Positions 1 to 6,366 are shown, numbered from the stretch's first letter. The stretch is DNA of 7,257 nucleotides from an uncultured Eubacterium sp. (GCA_905236735.1 CAJOOU010000069.1:1-7257), one strand, 5' to 3'. Notes: generated from the sequence alone by a model not told the origin. Translations and numbers: made by a program.

Positions 1-510
1 GACCTTTTCGTACTGTTTGCCATTATATTCGGCCGCATATTTTACTTCCGGTTCTTCGTTTTCTTCATCAGTATCACTACCGGTGCCATCATTGTTGTCG
101 CTGTTGTTGTCACTGTTGGTGTCGCTACCAGCGTCATCATTGTTACCACTGTTGTCGTCACTGTTGGTGTCGCTATTGGCGTCATCATTGTTATCGCTGT
201 TGTCGGTACTATTTGTGTCGCTATTGGCGTCATCATTGTTACCACTGTTGTCGGTACTATTGGTGTTGCCACTGGCGTCATCATTGTTGGCGTTGGTGCC
301 ATTGCTATTGGTATTGGTATCACTATCGTTGCCGCTGTTGCCATTGGTATAGCTACCGGTATCATTACCGTCTTCTACGCTTCCTGCTCCTTCGCCGGTG
401 GCTTCTTCAGCCTCGGCACTTGCTATAACTCCGTTAAACGATATGTTGGTGGCTATCATAGCCAGCGCAAGGATAACTACCAGCAGTCTCCTCTTAAATA
501 TTTTTTTCAT
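1..510 (-). CDS. Secreted Asn/Asp-rich repeat protein, N-terminal part (3' end off window)
   Basis: The frame is open for 170 codons and runs off the left edge, so only the N-terminus is seen. It opens with a clear Sec signal peptide: basic MKKIFKRR, a hydrophobic core at about residues 9-20, and a likely signal peptidase I site after Ala-Ser-Ala (30-32). An acidic, Gly/Ser-rich segment (33-70) follows, then five 16-residue Asn/Asp/Ser/Thr repeats (71-150), then EENEEPEVKYAAEYNGKQYEKV, which may begin a folded domain. The start at 510 is chosen because GGAG lies 9 bases upstream; an in-frame ATG at 525 lacks such a site. No function is recognisable. I infer an exported, perhaps wall-associated protein whose repeats act as a flexible hydrophilic spacer between the membrane or wall and a distal domain. 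It is separated from trpS by a terminator and appears to have its own promoter. Existence of the gene is well supported; its role is unknown. Confidence 0.85.
   Translation of the reverse strand, partial: MKKIFKRRLLVVILALAMIATNISFNGVIASAEAEEATGEGAGSVEDGNDTGSYTNGNSGNDSDTNTNSNGTNANNDDASGNTNSTDNSGNNDDANSDTNSTDNSDNNDDANSDTNSDDNSGNNDDAGSDTNSDNNSDNNDGTGSDTDEENEEPEVKYAAEYNGKQYEKV
61..300 (-). repeat. Five tandem 48-base repeats encoding 16-residue Asn/Asp-rich units
   Basis: Residues 71-150 of the secreted protein fall into five in-register units of 16 residues. The best-conserved core is DNSGNNDDANSDTNS (units 2-4); unit 1 and unit 5 are more diverged. Similarity extends to the DNA: the middle units share long identical runs including the third codon positions, so they look duplicated fairly recently rather than merely selected for composition. 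The unit is a multiple of three, so gain or loss of copies changes the spacer length without shifting the frame. Confidence 0.85.
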
Positions 511-561
511 AATTCTTTTCTCCATAAAAGCCCATTAAAGCTACAAAATGTTACATAAAAA

Positions 562-593
562 AGTATACTCTCCAAAAGTAACACGAGTGTAAC
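562..593 (-). promoter_or_regulatory. Predicted promoter of the secreted protein gene, with 11-base direct repeats at the -35 region
   Basis: On the minus strand a -10 box TATACT lies at 567-562, about 52 bases before the start codon. No good -35 hexamer is found at 16-18 bases. Instead GTTAC occurs twice, at 593-589 and 582-578, with a period of 11 bases, and the nearer copy ends 10 bases before the -10 box. That geometry is the one used by OmpR/PhoB-family response regulators at activator-dependent promoters. The same stretch also forms an imperfect palindrome, so a dimeric repressor is an alternative. A further inverted GTAAC is at 554-550. The -10 box is reasonably supported; the regulator is inference. 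Confidence 0.45.
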
Positions 594-595
594 GC

Positions 596-634
596 AAAAG
601 ACACATATTCCTTTTTGAGGATATGTGTCTTTTT
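596..634 (-). terminator. Rho-independent terminator downstream of trpS
   Basis: A stem forms between GACACATAT plus CC (600-611, one bulged T) and GGATATGTGTC (619-629), with a short T-rich/A-rich loop. Read on the minus strand it begins just after the trpS stop codon and is followed by a short TTTT run. On the plus strand it is followed by TTTTT as well, so it could act in both directions, but no convergent gene is in view. It should separate trpS from the secreted protein gene. Confidence 0.75.
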
Positions 635-635
635 A

Positions 636-1724
636 TTAGTTTTTATATTTATCAATATGTGACTGCATCAGAGCACCGTCTTCAAAATAGTTTATCTTCA
701 TGGCTCTCTTCATTTCATCGAGGGTAATCCTTGCCTCTGCCCTTGCAGCCTCGGTTCCTTTTTTAAGGATTTCATATACTCCCGGTATATCCTGCTGCCA
801 CTTTGCCCTTCTTACTCTTATGGGCTTAAGTTCTTCCTGAAGTACGCTGTTTAAAAATCTCTTTACCTTTACATCTCCTAGTCCGCCTCTTTGATAATGT
901 TCCTTCATTTCATCGAGGTTCTTGTAGTCCGGACAATATGTTTCAAAATACTCATCCTTGCAGAACGCATCCAGATAGGTAAATACTGTATTGCCTTCAA
1001 GCTTACCCGGGTCAGATACCTTAAGGTGATCCGGATCCGTAAACATACTCATTACCTTCTTTTGCACATCTTCTTCCGTATCCGCAAGATAGATGCAATT
1101 ACCTAGGGATTTGCTCATCTTTGCTTTTCCGTCCGTACCCGGAAGTCTCCTGCATGTTTCATTCTGAGGAATAAGAGCCTCAGGCTCTATTAAAACATCA
1201 GTATTATATGTAAAATTAAACTTTCGTACTATCTCTCTTGCCTGCTCAAGCATAGGGAGCTGGTCTTCTCCAACCGGCACCGTATCCGCCTTAAATGCGG
1301 TAATATCTGCGGTCTGAGAAACCGGATATGTCAAAAATCCCATAGGAAGAGAGTTCTCGAAATTACGAAGCACTATCTCTTGTTTTACGGTGGGGTTTCT
1401 ATCAAGTCTTGCTAATGTCACCATATTCATATAATAGAAGGTGAACTCCGTAAGCTCCTGTACCTGAGACTGTATAAATATATTTACCTTATCGGGCGAA
1501 AGTCCCGCAGCAAGATAGTCAAGTGCCACTTCTATAATGTTTTCGCGGATTTTCTCCGGATTGTCAAAGTTATCGGTCAAAGCCTGGGCATCTGCTATCA
1601 TAATGAAGATTTTGTCAAATTCTCCCGAGTTTTGCAGCCTGACTCTTTCCTTTAAAGAACCTACATAATGTCCTAAATGTAATCGTCCCGTAGGACGGTC
1701 TCCCGTTAATATTATCTTACCCAT
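636..1724 (-). CDS. trpS: Tryptophan--tRNA ligase (TrpRS)
   Basis: Cytoplasmic class I aminoacyl-tRNA synthetase: activates tryptophan with ATP and charges tRNA-Trp. The 362 residues carry the class I signatures in the expected places: HLGH (residues 16-19, the HIGH motif) within the Rossmann fold, TADITAFKADTVPVGEDQ around 138-155 (tryptophan-pocket region; in the Bacillus enzyme an Asp in this stretch contacts the indole nitrogen), and KMSKS at 202-206 preceded by LPGTDGKA. The helical anticodon-binding part follows, including HYQRGGLGDVKVKRFLN (276-292). The KMSKS surroundings match the subgroup found in streptococci, many Clostridia and Deinococcus TrpRS II, rather than the E. coli type. 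At 362 residues it is about 20 longer than the usual 330-345, mostly from a short C-terminal tail after INYF. The start has AGGAGG 10 bases upstream. It lies 57 bases after tetR with its own promoter and a terminator behind it, so it is probably monocistronic. Confidence 0.97.
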   Translation of the reverse strand: MGKIILTGDRPTGRLHLGHYVGSLKERVRLQNSGEFDKIFIMIADAQALTDNFDNPEKIRENIIEVALDYLAAGLSPDKVNIFIQSQVQELTEFTFYYMNMVTLARLDRNPTVKQEIVLRNFENSLPMGFLTYPVSQTADITAFKADTVPVGEDQLPMLEQAREIVRKFNFTYNTDVLIEPEALIPQNETCRRLPGTDGKAKMSKSLGNCIYLADTEEDVQKKVMSMFTDPDHLKVSDPGKLEGNTVFTYLDAFCKDEYFETYCPDYKNLDEMKEHYQRGGLGDVKVKRFLNSVLQEELKPIRVRRAKWQQDIPGVYEILKKGTEAARAEARITLDEMKRAMKINYFEDGALMQSHIDKYKN

Positions 1725-1756
1725 CTATTTCAAGCCTCCTGAAATCACTATGTATG

Positions 1757-1785
1757 ATTGTACTCATTTAAGGTCTAAAAGTCAA
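1757..1785 (-). promoter_or_regulatory. Sigma-A-type promoter of trpS
   Basis: On the minus strand TTGACT (1785-1780), a spacer of exactly 17 bases, and TACAAT (1762-1757) make a near-consensus housekeeping promoter. Transcription would start near 1750, giving a leader of about 26 bases before the trpS ATG. The -35 box overlaps the tetR stop codon (TGA, 1784-1782). The short leader leaves no room for a T-box, which commonly controls synthetase genes in this phylum. Confidence 0.75.
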
Positions 1786-2420
1786 CCGCAAGAGGGCTTT
1801 CCGACGAGTATCCTGATGTTTTTTATTACCAGCTCCTTTGCCTTTTCATCAGACGGAAGATTTGCATAATCCCCCCTGAGCTTGTGATTTAAAAACAACA
1901 AAAACATACTTACCTGTGAGAGGAGGGCACTCATCCACTCGAATTCTTCCGTATCTTCCCTGAAATAATCTTCTTTTTTACCTTCTTCAATAATAATATT
2001 TATTATATCCATGAGTTTATCCATGCCGCAGCCCTGGCTTTCCATCATGTTTTTCTTCATTTTGGATGCCGTATCACCACTGCTGAGCATCCCGGAAAGC
2101 ACCTGTCTTGCAGCTGCCTCTCCCGTGTAGTTTTTCATGATCCACATCAGAGAGTATTCTATCTTGTTTTCAAAGCCGTCTACCTTCTCAAGCTCACCCC
2201 TGTACTCCTTTATCCTGTTTATTATATGATAAACAAGGGCGTGAGATATGATTTCTTCCTTCGATGAAAAATACTCATAGGCCGTACCCTTACCTATACC
2301 TGCCTTTTTGGTTATTGCAGAAACGGTAAGAGAATGCATCTGGGTGCCTTCGTTCATCTCCGAAAGCACCGCATCATACATCGCCTTAACCTTTTGCGGC
2401 GGATTTGCAATAATATTCAT
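1782..2420 (-). CDS. TetR/AcrR-family transcriptional regulator
   Basis: A 212-residue protein of typical TetR size. The N-terminal DNA-binding domain spans about residues 8-58, with the helix-turn-helix in LTVSAITKKAGIGKGTAYEYF (31-51) followed by SSKEEII, the strongest family signature. Residues 60-212 form the variable all-helical ligand and dimerisation domain, here with a cluster of Met and Lys (about 108-140); its ligand cannot be read from sequence. The gene starts 2 bases after the exporter stop codon, and its ribosome binding site lies inside the exporter reading frame, so the two are almost certainly co-transcribed and may be translationally coupled. This arrangement, with a perfect TetR-type palindrome at the operon promoter, suggests it represses the exporter and itself and is relieved by a pump substrate. 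The target and ligand are inference. Confidence 0.93.
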   Translation of the reverse strand: MNIIANPPQKVKAMYDAVLSEMNEGTQMHSLTVSAITKKAGIGKGTAYEYFSSKEEIISHALVYHIINRIKEYRGELEKVDGFENKIEYSLMWIMKNYTGEAAARQVLSGMLSSGDTASKMKKNMMESQGCGMDKLMDIINIIIEEGKKEDYFREDTEEFEWMSALLSQVSMFLLFLNHKLRGDYANLPSDEKAKELVIKNIRILVGKPSCG

Positions 2421-2422
2421 AA

Positions 2423-5400
2423 CTATATATCCTCATCTGCTATAACAATCTCTTCTTCCACAAGTGACCTGTCTTTGGTAAAGGCATCATATATACACGG
2501 GATTACCAAAAGAGTAAGCACGCTGCCGTACAAAAGACCACCGATAATTGTTATTGCCATAGGCACCATCATATCAGAGCCGTCCCCAACACCGAGTGCC
2601 GAAGTAGACATTGCAAGTATAGTAGTAAATGCTGTCATAAGAATGGGCCTTAGTCTTGTTTTTCCGGATTCTATAATGGCATCTTTTTTGCTCATTCCCT
2701 CTCTTCTAAGCTGATTTATATAATCTATAAGCACAATACCGTTGTTTACGATAAGTCCGGCAAGCATAATAAATCCAAGCATCGCTATTATACTCATCTC
2801 CTGTCCGGTCACAAACAGAGCAATAAAGCCTCCCGTAAACGCCATTGGGATTGAGAACATAATAATGAACGGTAAAAAGAGCGACTGGAACTGTGCCACC
2901 ATTATAAGGTAGATAAATACCACAGCCAGAAGCAGCATCAAAAGCAGCTGACCCATGGCCTCCCTTATACTGTCGTCCTCACCTTCCATGCTGACACTTA
3001 CTCCTTCGGGAAGTGAAAGCGCATCTATCTTCTCCTGTACCTCATCGGATACAAGGGTAATATTGTGGTCATCATCTATCTCCGCAGATACGGTAACATA
3101 TCTCGACTGTGCATCCCTTGTAATCGTACTTAAAGTTGTTGTCTCCGTAATATCGGCTATCTTTGAAAGGGCGATTTCTTCCTCGTCTCCGTCATCATTT
3201 GTGTAGGTAAAGGTAAGCTCCTTTATATCATCAAGCGTTACCTCTGACTGCTCCTGCGTCTGCAGATAGATATCATAGTCCTTTATTCCCGTACTTATGG
3301 TGGATACACTTGTATTTTGAGCCATCTCGTCATATACAAGGCTAAATACCTGAGCTACAGTATATCCGTACTTTGCTGCCTCTTCCTTATCAACCGTTAT
3401 CTTTAAAAGCGGAGATGTATCCTTTAATCCATCATCTATCTCAGTAGTTCCTTCGGTGTTTTCCACAGCCTCCGCTATCATTGATGCGGCTTCCTTGATA
3501 TCTTCAATATTATTGCCCTTTATCATTATCGAAAGTCCGCTTCCGAAATACTGGCTGTAGTCTGCCGCAGAGCCCGAGGCTGTAATCTTCACCTCCTCCA
3601 TATCCGCGGTCTTTTCCTCCACCTGTGAGATTATCTCATCAGTATCCGCACCATCTTCAAGTAAAAGATACATGCTTACCATATCGGATGATGACATAAG
3701 GGCCGAGGTCGATGTGCCTCCTGCAAGGGCGCCTATGGTTTCAATACCTTCTATATCCGATATTCTGTCCATAATATCATCCGAATATGCAGTAATCTCA
3801 TCAAAGTCGAGATTTACATCATCTGCAGCTTCTATGGTAAGAGATAAAGAGCCGGTGTCCATATCCATATCAAACAGGCTCATTCCTCTTGAAAGGCAGA
3901 GCTTGGCGCTGCCGATAAGAAGTACCAGAGAAAGGATAAATACCAGTGGTTTTACCTTAAGGCAGGCCGAGAGCACTTTGCCGTACCATTCCCTGAAAGC
4001 GTTAAACCATGGGTGCTTTATTATCTTGTTTTTCCTGAATATCACTGTTGAGAGCGCAGGCACAAAGGTAATGGCCACTATAAGCGATGCAAACAGAGTA
4101 AACGCTATCGTAAGGGCAAGGTCTGCAAACAGCTGCCTTGTAATACCCTCGGTAAATATAATAGGAGCATATACACTTACTGTGGTAAGGGTGGATGCAA
4201 ATATGGCTCCGGTTACCTGCTTTGTACCTATGAGAGCTGCCGCCTTCGGGCTCTCACCCTTTCCTCTGATTCTGTAAATGTTTTCTATAACAACTATAGA
4301 GTTATCTACCAGCATACCAATACCAAGCATAAGTCCTGACATGGAAATAATATTAAGCGAAATGCCGGTAAAGTACATTATCATTACCGCTGTAATTACG
4401 GAAAGAGGTATGGAGCATGCTATTACCAGGGTAGGCTTTACATCCTTTAAAAAGATGATAAGTACAAGGATTGCGAGAAGCATTCCCCATATCATATTCT
4501 CTACCACACTGTCTACCACAAGCTCTATATATACACCCTGATCCATAAGCACTGTAAGGTGGAGATCCTCATTTGCGCTTTCGAGACTCTCAAATTTGTC
4601 AAGCACCTTATCAGACACATTACCTGTCGAGTAGCCTGACTGTTTCTCTATAGAAAGGATGATTCCCGGATTGCCGTTTACTATGGCATAAGAGTCCTCC
4701 GACATATCCGTAATCTCAATATCCGCCACATCGGAGAGTTTTATTACATCCACTCCGTCAAGCCCAAGGTCTAAAAGCACCAGGTCTTCAAGTTCTTCTA
4801 TAGAGGTTACCTCATCTCCCACCTTTACCAGATAGCTTTCGCCGTCTTCATCATTTACATACCCTGCCGGCATATCAAAATTCTGAGCCGTAATAAGGGA
4901 CGAGAGTGTGTCTATGGAAAGTATATTATTGGCATCCGAATTTTCAAGAGCGTCATCTTTTGCGCTGTCAAGAGTGCCTTGTCCCTCCTCTATGGACGAA
5001 GCCGCCACCGAAAGCTGGGCAGAAGATGTGCCTATGTCAAGAGCAGCAAGTCCTATGTTGGTATTGAGGGTTTCAAGAGCATCGGAAAGGGTTATCTTGC
5101 CGGATTCGACCTGCTCTAATGCCGTATTTATCGATGTTATTCCCGTATTTATCTGAGTAATCATAGATGATACACTTGCCAGAGCCGTGGGAATATCTTC
5201 ATAGGTATTTACCGTAACTCCAATTGCCGAAAGCGCCGAAAAATTCTCTGCTATGGATGAGTTTATCGCCTCCAGTGCAGACCGGCTCTCTGCTATACTG
5301 CTGTCTATCTCCGTAGTGTCTCCTCCGGCAAGTTCTATCTGCGCCTTTGCATTTTCGAGTGAAGTAAGAGCCTCTTCGAGCTGTGGGATGGTATCTGTAT

Positions 5401-6253
5401 AAACCTCAGACTCCGTAAAGGCAGTGAGCGCGGAATATATATCCTCAAGCGATGACTTCTGGCTTTCGAGCTCACTCAGCTGTTTTTTTAGGTCTGACTC
5501 TGTAGAATAGAGATTTTCCTTTTGCTCGGTTATCTGACTTGCTCCGTCCTTCATTCCGCTCTTGGCGTCTTCTATCGCATCCTGACCGCTTTCAACCTGC
5601 CTGGCTGCATCGTCAAGCTCCTTTTCGGCATCCTCAAACTGCTTTAATATGGCCTTTTTAATCTTTTTATTTAAAGCATCAATCTTATCCTGATTCATTG
5701 TGACGGTAAGGGCTTCATCTACCTCACCGGTTGCCGTAACAGATGCCACTCCTTCAAGGCTCTCTATCTGCGGAATAAGTTCTTCTTCCACATAATCCGC
5801 CAGTTCGGACTCATCCATATTGTCAACATCCACAGCCGCCATAACTATAGGGAGCATATCGGGATTTATTTTCATTATTGTAGGAGAGCCCACGCTGTCC
5901 GGCCATGTGCCGGAGAGGGTGTCGAGCTGCTGCTGTATCTCTATAACAACAGAATCCATATTGGCAGTCTGCTCATACTCGCAGGTGACAATTGAATAGC
6001 TGTTGTATGAATACGAAGTAATGTTTTTAATATTTGATGTGGTTGCCATGGCTGCCTCTATAGGCGCAGTCACATCCGACTCCACCTCTTCCGGGCTTGC
6101 ACCCACATCTGTTGTAATTATCAGTGCATACTGAAAACTCATGTCCGGAAGAAGGTCTGTCGTCATCTTTGAAAGCGACACTATTCCGAGGACTATTACC
6201 AGTATCACACCTACCAAAACCGTATATGGTCTTTTTACGCTATACTTTGACAT
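2423..6253 (-). CDS. RND-family efflux transporter (AcrB/ACR_tran type) with large helical insertion
   Basis: A 1276-residue membrane exporter of the AcrB fold, likely energised by the proton gradient and moving amphiphilic compounds or drugs. Architecture: TM1 (about 9-29, preceded by SVKRP and followed by DLLPDM), first extracytoplasmic loop (about 30-583), TM2-TM6 (584-735), TM7 (about 768-786), second loop (788-1097), TM8-TM12 (1099-1253). Family motifs include GMLVDNSIVVIENIYR (TM4, 646-661), RLRPILMT (1200-1207) and LIVNNGIVLIDYINQLRR (TM10, 1167-1184). The usual length is 1020-1060; the excess is a mostly helical insertion at about 196-445. Compared with AcrB, Asp407 is kept (D650), Asp408 is Asn (N651), Lys940 is Asn (N1170), and Arg971 and Thr978 are kept (R1200, T1207). 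The start has AAGGAGGA 7 bases upstream. No membrane-fusion protein gene is adjacent, as is usual for single-membrane bacteria. It is the first gene of an operon with tetR. The family is certain; the substrate is unknown, and SwrC-like or MmpL-like lipid or peptide export is possible. Confidence 0.96.
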   Translation of the reverse strand: MSKYSVKRPYTVLVGVILVIVLGIVSLSKMTTDLLPDMSFQYALIITTDVGASPEEVESDVTAPIEAAMATTSNIKNITSYSYNSYSIVTCEYEQTANMDSVVIEIQQQLDTLSGTWPDSVGSPTIMKINPDMLPIVMAAVDVDNMDESELADYVEEELIPQIESLEGVASVTATGEVDEALTVTMNQDKIDALNKKIKKAILKQFEDAEKELDDAARQVESGQDAIEDAKSGMKDGASQITEQKENLYSTESDLKKQLSELESQKSSLEDIYSALTAFTESEVYTDTIPQLEEALTSLENAKAQIELAGGDTTEIDSSIAESRSALEAINSSIAENFSALSAIGVTVNTYEDIPTALASVSSMITQINTGITSINTALEQVESGKITLSDALETLNTNIGLAALDIGTSSAQLSVAASSIEEGQGTLDSAKDDALENSDANNILSIDTLSSLITAQNFDMPAGYVNDEDGESYLVKVGDEVTSIEELEDLVLLDLGLDGVDVIKLSDVADIEITDMSEDSYAIVNGNPGIILSIEKQSGYSTGNVSDKVLDKFESLESANEDLHLTVLMDQGVYIELVVDSVVENMIWGMLLAILVLIIFLKDVKPTLVIACSIPLSVITAVMIMYFTGISLNIISMSGLMLGIGMLVDNSIVVIENIYRIRGKGESPKAAALIGTKQVTGAIFASTLTTVSVYAPIIFTEGITRQLFADLALTIAFTLFASLIVAITFVPALSTVIFRKNKIIKHPWFNAFREWYGKVLSACLKVKPLVFILSLVLLIGSAKLCLSRGMSLFDMDMDTGSLSLTIEAADDVNLDFDEITAYSDDIMDRISDIEGIETIGALAGGTSTSALMSSSDMVSMYLLLEDGADTDEIISQVEEKTADMEEVKITASGSAADYSQYFGSGLSIMIKGNNIEDIKEAASMIAEAVENTEGTTEIDDGLKDTSPLLKITVDKEEAAKYGYTVAQVFSLVYDEMAQNTSVSTISTGIKDYDIYLQTQEQSEVTLDDIKELTFTYTNDDGDEEEIALSKIADITETTTLSTITRDAQSRYVTVSAEIDDDHNITLVSDEVQEKIDALSLPEGVSVSMEGEDDSIREAMGQLLLMLLLAVVFIYLIMVAQFQSLFLPFIIMFSIPMAFTGGFIALFVTGQEMSIIAMLGFIMLAGLIVNNGIVLIDYINQLRREGMSKKDAIIESGKTRLRPILMTAFTTILAMSTSALGVGDGSDMMVPMAITIIGGLLYGSVLTLLVIPCIYDAFTKDRSLVEEEIVIADEDI
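2430..2434 (-). promoter_or_regulatory. Ribosome binding site of tetR within the exporter 3' end
   Basis: GAGGA on the minus strand lies 9 bases before the tetR ATG and within the last codons of the exporter gene (the segment coding for ADED). The exporter stop codon TAG lies between this site and the ATG. This supports the chosen tetR start and suggests that ribosomes finishing the exporter can re-initiate at tetR. Confidence 0.6.
4919..5668 (-). other. Region coding for an approximately 250-residue coiled-coil-like insertion in the exporter
   Basis: Residues about 196-445 of the exporter have no counterpart in standard AcrB-type proteins. They interrupt the segment that normally reads (D/N)PxxLxxYGLTxxDVxxAI: MNQDKIDALN (186-195) is the part before, and SIDTLSSLITAQNFDMPAG (446-464) is the part after. 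The insertion is rich in Ala, Ser, Glu, Gln and Leu, has no proline-rich or membrane segment, and shows heptad-like spacing, for example in residues 196-275 and 355-440, which suggests two long helices forming a hairpin. In AcrB terms it sits at the entry of the N-terminal docking subdomain, pointing away from the membrane. Boundaries are accurate to about ten residues. Confidence 0.8.
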
Positions 6254-6273
6254 ATTTGTCTCCTCCTTGTTTT

Positions 6274-6291
6274 CGACCGACCGGTCGGTCG
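6274..6291 (-). promoter_or_regulatory. Predicted TetR operator (18-base perfect palindrome)
   Basis: CGACCGACCGGTCGGTCG is a perfect inverted repeat with no spacer, much more GC-rich than the flanking leader. Palindromes built on ACCGACCGGT-like cores are typical TetR-family sites. It lies about 20 bases before the exporter start codon and just downstream of the predicted transcription start, where bound repressor would block initiation or early elongation. The co-transcribed tetR is the obvious candidate to bind it. The palindrome is seen directly; its use is inferred. Confidence 0.8.
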
Positions 6292-6303
6292 GTTGCAGAC
6301 ATA

Positions 6304-6332
6304 AGTATAGCCCCTCGCCTGAAAAAAAGCAA
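6304..6332 (-). promoter_or_regulatory. Predicted promoter of the exporter-tetR operon
   Basis: On the minus strand TTGCTT (6332-6327), a 17-base spacer and TATACT (6309-6304) fit a sigma-A promoter with a good -10 and a weak -35 box. Transcription would start near 6297, placing the palindromic operator within the first 25 transcribed bases and giving a leader of about 44 bases. The -35 box and spacer lie inside a hairpin that follows the upstream DUF1002 gene. Confidence 0.65.
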
Positions 6333-6339
6333 GGGGCTA
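6308..6339 (-). terminator. Terminator-like hairpin after the DUF1002 gene (U-tract lacking)
   Basis: TAGCCCCTTGC (6339-6329 on the minus strand) pairs with GCGAGGGGCTA (6318-6308), an 11-base stem with a single G-U pair and a 10-base loop holding seven Ts. In plus-strand RNA the same position would be a C-A mismatch, so the hairpin favours minus-strand transcripts, as expected for the gene ending at 6367. It is about 30 bases past that stop codon. The arm is followed by TACTTATG rather than a U run, so termination may be partial. Confidence 0.5.
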
Positions 6340-6366
6340 ATGAATTGTTTATAATTTATTTATATA

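Noticed and set aside
61..300. Possible CRISPR-like array because of the regular 48-base period
   Set aside because: The whole period is repeated, with no unique spacers, and it is in frame inside a coding sequence.
17..352. Plus-strand open frame coding for a Leu/Ser-rich repetitive peptide, and the overlapping frame at 213-428
   Set aside because: It is the antisense of the Asn/Asp-rich 48-base repeats of the minus-strand secreted protein. The minus frame has a signal peptide, a ribosome binding site and a promoter; the plus frame has none.
636..1724. trpS as an antibiotic-resistance paralogue linked to the efflux operon
   Set aside because: It has its own promoter and terminator, and its subgroup is the ordinary housekeeping form in several Firmicutes; nothing in the sequence indicates a resistance role.
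1725..1781. T-box or other riboswitch ahead of trpS
   Set aside because: The gap is only 57 bases and the predicted leader about 26 bases, far too short, and no T-box sequence is visible.
3672..4277. Plus-strand open frame of 201 codons, and others opposite the exporter (2334-2714, 2955-3206, 4278-4541, 4908-5156)
   Set aside because: All lie antisense to the well-supported exporter or tetR frames, have no recognisable domains, and arise from codon bias on the opposite strand.
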